This document shows positions 26,018-34,489 of a stretch of 41,932 bases of DNA, piece by piece; the stretch's first letter is position 1, and the number at the start of each line of letters is the position of its first letter. Below the pieces are notes generated by a model. That model did no database searches. It worked only from the letters and a program-made list of their open reading frames with translations, and was not told where the DNA came from. Source of the DNA: Gammaproteobacteria bacterium (lineage in GTDB: Bacteria; Pseudomonadota; Gammaproteobacteria; SZUA-229); NCBI GenBank assembly GCA_029287435.1, contig JARFRD010000195.1, positions 1 through 41,932 on the forward strand, given 5' to 3'. The position numbers and the translations under genes are program-made.

Positions 26018-26344
26018 ATGGTCAAAAAAAAGAAGACAGCAACTGCCTCATCAAAAAAGAAGGTGAGCAAGAAAAAAGTTACGAAAAAGAAAGTTTCAAA
26101 GAAAAAGATTAGCAAAAAGAAAGTAGCAAAGAAAAAAGTCAGCGCTAAAAAAGCGACTCGAAAAGCGGTTGCAAGCAAAGTGCTCGACGCAAAGAAAAAG
26201 AAAGCTATATCAGAAGATGAAAAACGTATGATGATCGCTGAACATGCCTACTTCATGTGGGAACAAGCCGGCTTTCCTCATGGCGATGATCATTATCACT
26301 GGCTGGAGGCCGAAAAAGATATCAGCGCGATGCTGGACTCCTAG
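26018..26344 (+). CDS. Lysine-rich histone-H1-like protein with DUF2934 domain
   Basis: A 108-residue basic protein. Residues 1-62 are a low-complexity tail of repeated KKKVS/KKKVT/KKKIS units resembling bacterial histone-H1-like or AAKK-type DNA-binding tails. Residues 64-104 (SEDEKRMMIAEHAYFMWEQAGFPHGDDHYHWLEAEKDI) match the DUF2934 motif (A-Y--WE-AG-P-G---HWL-AE). GGGAG lies about 11 nt before the ATG. The tail suggests nucleic-acid or polyphosphate binding, but function is unknown. Convergent with the yjbQ-like gene. Confidence 0.85.
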   Translation: MVKKKKTATASSKKKVSKKKVTKKKVSKKKISKKKVAKKKVSAKKATRKAVASKVLDAKKKKAISEDEKRMMIAEHAYFMWEQAGFPHGDDHYHWLEAEKDISAMLDS

Positions 26345-26359
26345 GTGATCAGGTATTAG

Positions 26360-26773
26360 TTACGAGTTGTCTGCACTGATAACAGTGCAGACAACCCTGC
26401 GATCATTTCTCGGGCCGTCAAATTCACAGAAAAAAATATTCTGCCAGGTAGATAACCCCAGGTTGCCCTCGATCAGCGGAATGGTTTCAGACGGACCAAC
26501 GAGGCCCGACTTCAGGTGTGAATCGCCATTGCCGTCCTGGGCATCATGCAGCCACACGCCTTTGGGTATCATTTTTTTCAGCAAGTTGACCACATCGGTT
26601 TGTACGCTATCATCCCAGTTTTCCTGGATCATGATGCCTGCTGTCGCACCCTGTGCATAAACGTGCACCAGACCATTCTTGATACCGCAGTCTTGCACCA
26701 CGATCTTAACCTGGGGTGTGATATCAACCAGAATTTCACGTTGACTTGTTGTTAAGTTGATTACCTTGCGCAT
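26360..26773 (-). CDS. YjbQ/UPF0047 family protein
   Basis: A 137-residue protein of the YjbQ/UPF0047 family, small trimeric enzymes for which a low thiamine-phosphate synthase activity has been reported; the true role is unclear. The conserved features are GLVHVYAQGATAGIMIQENWDD (usually HTTAAL--NE), GDSHLKSGLVGPSETIPLIEG and GTWQ-like LSTWQNIFFCEFDGPR. The motif His/Thr residues near HVYAQGATAG differ from the usual xHTTAA, so activity could be altered. It stands alone, downstream of the glycogen operon on the same strand. Confidence 0.85.
   Translation of the reverse strand: MRKVINLTTSQREILVDITPQVKIVVQDCGIKNGLVHVYAQGATAGIMIQENWDDSVQTDVVNLLKKMIPKGVWLHDAQDGNGDSHLKSGLVGPSETIPLIEGNLGLSTWQNIFFCEFDGPRNDRRVVCTVISADNS
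26366..26395. terminator. Perfect 13-bp hairpin between convergent genes
   Basis: GTTGTCTGCACTG-ATAA-CAGTGCAGACAAC is a perfect inverted repeat with a four-base loop, lying in the last codons of the yjbQ-like gene and just past the DUF2934 stop. There is no U-tract on either strand, so intrinsic termination is uncertain; it may block read-through or stabilise RNA 3' ends. It encodes VVCTVISADN in the yjbQ frame. Confidence 0.5.
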
Positions 26774-26950
26774 ACTTTCGCTCAGACAGCATCATTGAAA
26801 ACAGAGGGCACTATAATTGCTTTACTGATCTTTGGTGCTTCAACAAGTAACGAGAGCGGTATCACTTCAGCTATGAGGCACCCTGTTAACTGCAATACTA
26901 TTGGTGCAATGTTAGCGAGGTAACCGTTCGTAGAGAGATTCAATACCTGA

Positions 26951-29434
26951 TCAGGATTGCTTTAGTTTCCATATATCCCTGTTATATTCCTGCATGGTTC
27001 TGTCCGTTGAAAAGAAGCCGCTGTTGGCGGTATTCAATACACTCATCTTCAGCCATTTTTCCCTGTCGCGATAAGTCGCTGCTGCCATATCCTGGGCATC
27101 AACATAACTGCGAAAATCTGCCAGGGTCAGCCATGGATCATGCGGGCTTTTCACTGAGCCAATGATGTCGTCAAATATATGTGGTTCAAACAGGTTGAAG
27201 TGCCCGCTTTCGAGAAGCTGTATTACTGCTTTAAGGTCTTCATCATTATCGATAATCGCCTGCGGGTCATACTGGTGGCGTGTCGCTTCGACTTCATCAG
27301 CCTTCAGACCAAACAGGAAGAAGTTTTCTTCACCAACGGCCTCGAGTATTTCGATATTGGCGCCATCATAAGTTCCAATCGTAACCGCGCCGTTCATCAT
27401 AAACTTCATATTACCCGTACCCGATGCCTCCTTGCCTGCTGTTGACACCTGTTCAGACAGATCCGTTCCCGGGCAGATGATTTCCATCTTGGAAACATTG
27501 TAGTCTGGCAGGAACGCAACCTTGAGTCTGTCACCAACATCCGGATCATTATTGATTACATCCGCAACATTATTTACCAGCTTGATAATCAGCTTGGCCA
27601 TATGATACCCAGGTGCAGCTTTACCACCGATTAGAACAGCGCGGTTTGTCCATTCATCCACATCATCCTGTTTGATTCGCCAGTAACAATGGATAACATG
27701 AAGAATATTCAACAGTTGTCTTTTGTATTCATGAATACGCTTGACCTGAACATCGAACATGGAATTCACATCAAACACAACACCGCAGGCATCAACCACA
27801 AGGTCAGCGAGTCGCTGCTTGTTTGCTCGTTTAACATCATCCCATTGTTTAAAAAATGCCTGGTCATTATTGGCAACAAATGATTCCAGGCTCTTGATCT
27901 TACTAAGGTCAGATACCCATTCGTCACCAATTTTGTCGTTTAACAACGCACTCAGCTCCGGATTGGCATAGGCAATCCAGCGGCGTGGCGTAACGCCGTT
28001 TGTCTTGTTATTAAATTTTTCCGGCCAGAGTTCATAAAAATCCCTGAATAACCCTTCGCACAGTAATTTTGAATGTAATGCAGCAACACCGTTCACGGAA
28101 AAGCTGCCCACTATCGCAAGATAAGCCATGCGTACACGCTTCTGCCCATCCTCTGCGATTAATGACATTCTTGCCTGGCGCTCACTATCACCAGGCCATT
28201 TCATCGAGATATCATGCAGGAAGAGTTCATTGATATGAAATATGATTTCCATCAAACGCGGCAACAGACGTTGCATCATATCCACCGGCCATGTTTCTAA
28301 CGCTTCAGGTAATAGCGTATGATTGGTATAAGCCATTGTACTGGTGGTTATCTTCCATGCTTCATCCCATGTAAGACGCTTGTCGTCCATCAGAATACGC
28401 ATCAATTCTGCAACAGCAATGGTCGGATGCGTATCGTTCATCTGAAACACATTAAATTCGGCGAAACAACTGTAATCATCAGCGTGCGTACGTTCCCACA
28501 GGCGCATTACATCCTTGATACTTGCTGATGCGAGAAAATACTGTTGCTTGAGACGCAGCTCTTTACCCGATTCACTAGCGTCATTCGGATAGAGCACCGT
28601 GGTGATATGCTCGGCATCGTTCTTTGCTTCGACGGCTTCCGAGTAACTGCCAGCATTAAAATCAGCCAGGCTGAACAACTCTGTTGCGGTAGCCTTCCAC
28701 AACCTCAGCGTATTGACGTTTTGATTGCGATAACCGGAGATTGGCATATCATAAGGGATAGCAATCACATCCTCTGTATCGACCCAGCGTACATGTTCTA
28801 CACCTTCCTGGTCATGAAAATGTTCGGTACGGCCACCGAAATGGATCGTCTGTTCAAACTCGGGACGTGCTACTTCCCAGGGGTTACCATCACGCAACCA
28901 GTGATCCGGCTCTTCCACCTGAAAGCCCTTTTCGATTAACTGTCGGAACATGCCGTACTCATAACGAATCCCGTAGCCGATGACAGGCAAGTCAAGACTC
29001 GCACAACTATCCATGAAACAGGCAGCCAGACGACCAAGGCCGCCATTACCCAGGCCCGCGTCCGGTTCTTCGTCAATCACATCTTCAAGCTCGACTGAAA
29101 AATCCAGAAGCGCATCGTGTGTCTGATCCTTGATATTGAGGTTGAGTAGATGATTACCCAACGCGCGACCGATAAGAAATTCCAGTGACAGGTAGTAGGC
29201 TTTGCGCGTATCAGGCTGGTTATAGCGCTGCCAGGTCTGATGCCAGGGATACATAATGCGATCACGTACCGTGAGTGCCAGAGCCTCGTACAGATAATAG
29301 GGCACAAAACCCATAAAATGGCCGAGATGGTTTCTAAGGTAGCGATTAAAGCCTTCTGCCATAGAACGCGTGTCAGCAGGCAACGGTTCGATCTCGGAGA
29401 TTGTATTGTCTTCTATCCAGTCTTTATCGTTCAT
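26951..29434 (-). CDS. glgP: Glycogen (maltodextrin) phosphorylase
   Basis: GlgP releases glucose 1-phosphate from the non-reducing ends of glycogen using phosphate and PLP. The 827 residues show the family's N-terminal YYLSLEFLIGRALGNHLLNL and GNGGLGRLAACFMDSCASL, the VKRIHEYKRQLLNILH region, and EASGTGNMKFMMNGAVTIGTYDGANIEI, in which the lysine after NM binds PLP. Length is typical. It is the last gene of the glycogen operon, overlapping glgA by 4 bp. The product feeds zwf or glycolysis after phosphoglucomutase, which is not in the window. Confidence 0.97.
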   Translation of the reverse strand: MNDKDWIEDNTISEIEPLPADTRSMAEGFNRYLRNHLGHFMGFVPYYLYEALALTVRDRIMYPWHQTWQRYNQPDTRKAYYLSLEFLIGRALGNHLLNLNIKDQTHDALLDFSVELEDVIDEEPDAGLGNGGLGRLAACFMDSCASLDLPVIGYGIRYEYGMFRQLIEKGFQVEEPDHWLRDGNPWEVARPEFEQTIHFGGRTEHFHDQEGVEHVRWVDTEDVIAIPYDMPISGYRNQNVNTLRLWKATATELFSLADFNAGSYSEAVEAKNDAEHITTVLYPNDASESGKELRLKQQYFLASASIKDVMRLWERTHADDYSCFAEFNVFQMNDTHPTIAVAELMRILMDDKRLTWDEAWKITTSTMAYTNHTLLPEALETWPVDMMQRLLPRLMEIIFHINELFLHDISMKWPGDSERQARMSLIAEDGQKRVRMAYLAIVGSFSVNGVAALHSKLLCEGLFRDFYELWPEKFNNKTNGVTPRRWIAYANPELSALLNDKIGDEWVSDLSKIKSLESFVANNDQAFFKQWDDVKRANKQRLADLVVDACGVVFDVNSMFDVQVKRIHEYKRQLLNILHVIHCYWRIKQDDVDEWTNRAVLIGGKAAPGYHMAKLIIKLVNNVADVINNDPDVGDRLKVAFLPDYNVSKMEIICPGTDLSEQVSTAGKEASGTGNMKFMMNGAVTIGTYDGANIEILEAVGEENFFLFGLKADEVEATRHQYDPQAIIDNDEDLKAVIQLLESGHFNLFEPHIFDDIIGSVKSPHDPWLTLADFRSYVDAQDMAAATYRDREKWLKMSVLNTANSGFFSTDRTMQEYNRDIWKLKQS

Positions 29435-30918
29435 GCTGTTTTCCTGGTACCACTGCGAGAGGATTTATAAAGTTTACGATAAGCCTGAGCACTGGAATCC
29501 CAACCGAGATCCTGCATCATGGCGCTGATAATCACCTGCTCCCAAAGTGCGCTTTGCTTATAGAGTTCAAGCGCATGCGAAATGGAAACTAACAGCGAGC
29601 CGGCATCATCCGCCTCCATGACAAAACCTGTCGCTGTCTGGTCCTGCAGCGATGCGAATGTGACATTAACGACAGTATCCGTGAGCCCGCCCGTATTGGT
29701 CACAATCGGTAACGCTCCGTAACGCAGGCTATACATCTGGTTCAAACCACAGGGCTCAAACATGGAAGGCATCAGGAACAGGTCACAGCCGGCCTCGATC
29801 TGATGGGCGAGCTCTTCTGAATAACCAATATGAATATGCAGACGATCAGGCCACTCGTCCATCAACTGTATTAATTGAGCTTCATAGTGTTCCTGTCCTG
29901 CACCCAGGATGACGATACTTACATCGGTTTTCTCAAACAGCTCAGGCAAGATCGAAATAATCAGGTCAATGCCTTTCTGCTCGACCAGCCGACCGACAAA
30001 ACCCAGCACAGGTACCTGCTTCTTTGACAACCCGGTGCGCTCGAGCAAGTCCATCTTGTTCGCACGTTTGGCCGCCATCAGGTTGTTTTCATAAGTATAG
30101 TTTTGCTTGATATACGGATCTGTTTCAGGATTCCAGATCTCAAGATCAATACCGTTGAGTATGCCGCTGAATTTGTCACCGAGACTACTCAATACGCCTT
30201 CAAAGCGATTTCCATATTTCTCGGTACAGATCTCCTTCGCATAATTGGGGCTGACTGTTGTTACAGCATCAGAAAACACCAGGCCCGCTTTAAGCATGGA
30301 AAAACCATCATAGAATTCGATGTAGTCCGGTGACCACCATTCTGCGGGAAGGCTCAGCCGGGTAAATTCGTCATAAGAAAAATGACCATCATACGCAAGG
30401 TTATGAATGGTAAATACAGTCGCTGGCGCGTTACCCATCTTGCTCAGAAATGCAGGAACCAGTCCCGTTTGCCAGTCATTACTATGCACGACTTCAGGTA
30501 CCCAGGCCTTACCGCCTTTCAAACCCGGCAGGAACTTCGTCAACAAGGCTACGGCCCGGCTGAACACAACATAACGCTCGGCATTATCCGGCCAGACGAT
30601 ACCGTTAGCATCCACGTAGGGATTGCCTGCACGGTCATACAGTGACGGTATATCGATCAGGTAGACAACGACATCCTGTTTTTTATCATCAACCTGCAAT
30701 ATCCGCATCTTGTGGCGCGTGTTCGCCCCCTGCACGTCCAGGGTTCCAAGCTCAACCACATTGACGCCTTGTTCTAGTATCGATCGATACGCGGGCAGAA
30801 CAATGCGAGCATCATCACCGAGTTTTTGTAATGCTGCTGGCAACGCATGCACAACATCCCCTAAACCACCGGTTTTTATATAGGGGAAGGCTTCGCTTGC
30901 AGCAAAAAGAATATTCAT
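29431..30918 (-). CDS. glgA: Glycogen synthase (ADP-glucose)
   Basis: GlgA adds glucose from ADP-glucose to the growing alpha-1,4 chain. The 495-residue GT5 protein begins MNILFAASEAFPYIKTGGLGDVVHALPAAL with the substrate-binding KTGG at 15-18. FTIHNLAYDGHF and the C-terminal MPSMFEPCGLNQMYSLRYGALPIVTNTGGLTDTV carry the catalytic glutamate and nucleotide-binding region of the GT-B fold. It overlaps glgB and glgP by 4 bp each (ATGA), indicating tight translational coupling. Confidence 0.97.
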   Translation of the reverse strand: MNILFAASEAFPYIKTGGLGDVVHALPAALQKLGDDARIVLPAYRSILEQGVNVVELGTLDVQGANTRHKMRILQVDDKKQDVVVYLIDIPSLYDRAGNPYVDANGIVWPDNAERYVVFSRAVALLTKFLPGLKGGKAWVPEVVHSNDWQTGLVPAFLSKMGNAPATVFTIHNLAYDGHFSYDEFTRLSLPAEWWSPDYIEFYDGFSMLKAGLVFSDAVTTVSPNYAKEICTEKYGNRFEGVLSSLGDKFSGILNGIDLEIWNPETDPYIKQNYTYENNLMAAKRANKMDLLERTGLSKKQVPVLGFVGRLVEQKGIDLIISILPELFEKTDVSIVILGAGQEHYEAQLIQLMDEWPDRLHIHIGYSEELAHQIEAGCDLFLMPSMFEPCGLNQMYSLRYGALPIVTNTGGLTDTVVNVTFASLQDQTATGFVMEADDAGSLLVSISHALELYKQSALWEQVIISAMMQDLGWDSSAQAYRKLYKSSRSGTRKTA

Positions 30919-33083
30919 TCCGATTCCTTGATCAGAAAAATTGCGCCTAATGGCGGTAAAGTTAAAGAAAGAATATGCTCGAATCCGTGTTCATGCTGAT
31001 GATGACTATGCACTTCCCCGGAGTTGCCAACATCAGTGCCTCCGTACCAGGCTGCGTCAGAATTAAACACCTCTTTATAGGGTCCGGGCTCAGGTACACC
31101 AATCACGTAATTTTCTCTCGGTACCGGTGTGAAATTAAACACACAAATCACACGTGCATCATCTGCCTTTCGCATGAAGGCAAGCACGGAATTATCGACG
31201 TCATCGCAGGTAATCCACTGGAAACCGATATTATCGAAGTCATTCACATGCATTGCAGGCTGCGAGGTATAAAGTGTATTGAGATCGCGAATCATGTTAA
31301 CAAGACCAGCATGCTTGTCCATGCCGGAAACAACCCAGTCGATTGACTGACTTTCGTCCCACTCATTCCACTGCCCAAACTCACCGCCCATGAAAAGCAG
31401 TTTCTTACCCGGGTGGGCATACTGGTAGGCATAGATTGCTCGCAAGTTGGCAAATTTTTGCCAGACATCGCCCGGCATCTTGTCCAACATCGCACGTTTC
31501 ATATGCACAACTTCATCGTGTGACAAAGGCAGTACGAAATTCTCACTGTAAGCATAGAGCTGGCTGAAAGTCAGCTGGTTCTGGTGAAACTTGCGGTAAA
31601 CCGGTTCTGTCTGCGCATAACTCAAGGTGTCGTGCATCCAGCCCATATTCCATTTCATGGAAAATCCCAGACCACCTCCTTCTGTCGGCCGCGATACCAT
31701 TGGCCAGTCTGTGCTCTCTTCTGCGATGGTGACCACACCCGGAAACTCTGCATGCACGACTTCATTCAGGTTTTTTATGAAATCGATAGCTTCGAGATGT
31801 TCACGTCCACCATAAACATTTGGCGACCACTGTCCATGCTTGCGCGAGTAATCGAGGTATAACATCGATGCAACGGCATCGACACGCAAGCCATCGATAT
31901 GAAACTCCTCTATCCAGTACACTGCATTGGAAATCAGGAAGTTTCGCACTTCGTTACGACTGTAATTGAAGATCAATGTGCCCCAGTCGAGATGCTCACC
32001 CTTGTTCGGGTCTGCATATTCATAACAGGGTTCACCGGTGAAGCGTGCGAGTGCAAATTCATCACGTGGAAAATGCGCAGGCACCCAGTCGAGGATTACG
32101 CCGATACCGTTTTGATGAGCGACATCGATAAAGTGGCGCAGCTCATCGGGGCTGCCATGACGTGATGTTGGTGCATAATAACCACTCACCTGGTATCCCC
32201 AGGATTCATCAAGCGGGTGTTCGGTCAGCGGTAAAAACTCGATATGGGTGTAGCCCAGATCCTTAACATAAGGGATCAGCTGTTCGGCAAGTTCGGTATA
32301 ACTCAGGAAACCGCCGTCTTCATGACGACGCCATGAACCGGCATGAACTTCATAAATAGACATCGGCGAATGCAACCATTGCCATTGCCTGCGTACATCT
32401 AGCCAGTCACCATCACGCCAATTGTAACTATCAGTCGGCGTGATTCTGCTAGTCGTGTCCGGACGTAATGCCATGGTGCGGGCATAAGGATCGGACTTTT
32501 TCAGGATCTCATCCTGGTGTGTGCGAATTTCAAACTTGTAGTTATCATGCTCATGCAGTCCCGGAATAAACAGTTCCCAGATACCGGAATTACCGCGACT
32601 GCGCATGGGATGACGCAAACCATGCCAACCGTTGAAATCACCCACAACGCTGACGCGTTTCACATTGGGTACCCACACTGCAAACAGACAACCATCAACA
32701 CCATCAACTGTAGCCAGGCGTGATCCAAGAAACCGGTAGGCGTGAAGATGTTTGCCTGCAGAAAACAGGTTCAGGTCAAAATCGCTTAATTGGGGAGAAA
32801 AACTGTACGGCGATACAACACTGTGTGACTCGAGTGTTCCTTTTTCAACCCAGTTCAGTATGTAATGCTCCGGCAGAGATTCTTTAACGGTATTGTTGAT
32901 ATGAATTTCAAACGTATCCGTACCATCGATCCTTTGCATGGGTCCAGCGCCCTGCAACACGACGCTTTCTGCAGAAGGCATAAACGCGCGCACGGCGTAG
33001 CCAGAATCGACAGGATGTAACCCGAGCCATTCAAATGGGTCGTGATGCCAGCCATGTTGTAAGCGTGATAATGCTTCACTCAT
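30915..33083 (-). CDS. glgB: 1,4-alpha-glucan branching enzyme (GH13)
   Basis: GlgB introduces alpha-1,6 branches into glycogen. The 722-residue product has an N-terminal part with DPFEWLGLHPV, a CBM48 domain (CLFAVWVPNVKRVSVVGDFNGW) and the GH13 barrel. The catalytic nucleophile is in GLRVDAVASMLY, the acid/base glutamate in TIAEESTDWP and the transition-state aspartate in LPLSHDEVVH. GGEFGQWNEW is typical of GlgB. Length and order match the family. It sits between malQ and glgA with 4-bp overlaps. Confidence 0.97.
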   Translation of the reverse strand: MSEALSRLQHGWHHDPFEWLGLHPVDSGYAVRAFMPSAESVVLQGAGPMQRIDGTDTFEIHINNTVKESLPEHYILNWVEKGTLESHSVVSPYSFSPQLSDFDLNLFSAGKHLHAYRFLGSRLATVDGVDGCLFAVWVPNVKRVSVVGDFNGWHGLRHPMRSRGNSGIWELFIPGLHEHDNYKFEIRTHQDEILKKSDPYARTMALRPDTTSRITPTDSYNWRDGDWLDVRRQWQWLHSPMSIYEVHAGSWRRHEDGGFLSYTELAEQLIPYVKDLGYTHIEFLPLTEHPLDESWGYQVSGYYAPTSRHGSPDELRHFIDVAHQNGIGVILDWVPAHFPRDEFALARFTGEPCYEYADPNKGEHLDWGTLIFNYSRNEVRNFLISNAVYWIEEFHIDGLRVDAVASMLYLDYSRKHGQWSPNVYGGREHLEAIDFIKNLNEVVHAEFPGVVTIAEESTDWPMVSRPTEGGGLGFSMKWNMGWMHDTLSYAQTEPVYRKFHQNQLTFSQLYAYSENFVLPLSHDEVVHMKRAMLDKMPGDVWQKFANLRAIYAYQYAHPGKKLLFMGGEFGQWNEWDESQSIDWVVSGMDKHAGLVNMIRDLNTLYTSQPAMHVNDFDNIGFQWITCDDVDNSVLAFMRKADDARVICVFNFTPVPRENYVIGVPEPGPYKEVFNSDAAWYGGTDVGNSGEVHSHHQHEHGFEHILSLTLPPLGAIFLIKESE

Positions 33084-34489
33084 TGTTCATTTACCAGCCT
33101 TTGCGATTTCTCGATAATTAATCGCATCTTATCTATATGCTCTGGATTGAGCTGTTCCCACTGAAATTGCCAGTTCCAGTTCCCTGAAACTGTACCGGGG
33201 GTGTTCATCCTCGCTTCCGAGCCAAGTTGCAACCAGTCCTGCATCGGCAGCATGCAAAGCTCAGCCCTGGAGTTCATTGCCTGGGTAACCAGCGCATCAA
33301 CCACAACACGTCCAGCATCGGGTAAATCGTGCCAGCTGTGGCAGTGCTCATTCAATAAACCTAATGACTGCAGCACCTGGTTTTTTACATGATCCTCGAG
33401 GCTATCGAACCACCCTCTGGTTGTATCGTTATCATGTGTTCCGGTATAGGTAATGTTATCCTGTACGATATTGTGGGGCTTGTGTGGATTGTCCTCAAAT
33501 TCATCAAATCCAAACTGGAGAATCGACATCCCGGGAAGCTGATATTTTATCCTGAGTGCGGTGACTTCCGCAGTGATTATGCCCAGGTCTTCAGCAACGA
33601 AAGGCAGGTGTTCCAGCCCGTCAATAAAACTGGATAGCAACGCATCCCCGGGGACCTTCTCCCAGTGACCATCGACGGCCGTTTCACATGCTGCATCGAT
33701 CATCCACACGGCTTCAAGCCCCCGGAAATGATCAATACGCAGTAAATCAAACTGATCGAGATAATGATCAATCCTGGAGTGCCACCACTGAAAGCCACTT
33801 TCCTGCATGGCATCCCAGTTATAGTGAGGATTACCCCATCGCTGTCCGGTTTCTGAAAAATAATCCGGGGGCACACCGGTTACCACGTTCATGCTGCCAT
33901 CGTCGTTCAGCAAAAACCATTCAGGATGTGCCCATACGTCAGTACTGTCATGCCCGACAAAAATCGGCATATCTCCAAAAAGCAGAATACCCTTGTCTGC
34001 AGCTTTCATGCGAATATCCTGCCAGCGCTGATGTATCTGGTATTGCTGCCACTTGAGCACGGTTATGGCGCGTGCGTACTGATCACGCGTCTGCTGTAAC
34101 GCCTGCATATCACGGTATTTCCAGGCATCCGGCCAGTCAAACCAGCTTGCACCATTGAAGTGGACTTTTAATATCTTGAACAGTGCGTAGTCATCGAGCC
34201 AGAATTCGTGATCTCTACAGAATTCGGTAAATGCTGTATCCAGGTCATCAATGGGAGGCAATTCCGGCAGCAGCGCCGGGTTCATTGCGAAGGCAGAACT
34301 GCACTGATACGGTGACAGGCCGACCTGGGGTTCACCCAGGGGCTACACCTGCCACACACTAAAGCCTCTATCGGCTACCAGATGTATCCTGCGTTCAACA
34401 TCTCTGTCCAGCATGCCGGATGGCAATGAAGTCGGATGCAGCAGGATGCCGGCGCGTCGCACATTATTATCAGGGGCCGGAGATGTCAT
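33080..34489 (-). pseudogene. malQ: 4-alpha-glucanotransferase with internal amber codon
   Basis: MalQ transfers alpha-1,4-glucan segments between maltodextrins. The catalytic core looks intact: LRIDHFRGLEAVW (nucleophile), FVAEDLGIITAEV (acid/base) and YTGTHDNDTTRGWF. Following the frame upstream, the family N-terminus is also encoded from ATG 34489 (RRAGILLHPTSLPSG... GFSVWQV), but codon 49 at 34343-34345 is TAG where the family has Leu (WQxLPLG). The frame then continues PLGEPQVGLSPYQCSSAFAMNPALL. ATG 34489 overlaps the GH57 stop by the same 4 bp as other genes in this operon, confirming the ancestral start. The downstream ATG at 34285 would give a 401-residue protein lacking the first barrel strand. 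The segment after NPALL is also shorter than usual. It may be a true mutation, a consensus error or suppressed amber. Confidence 0.85.

Noticed and set aside
26030-26180. Tandem repeat or CRISPR-like array
   Set aside because: The repetition is lysine codons in the DUF2934 protein; there are no spacers or conserved repeat units.
34343-34345. Stop-codon reassignment (TAG as sense)
   Set aside because: Only one gene shows this and the others in the window read normally with the standard code.
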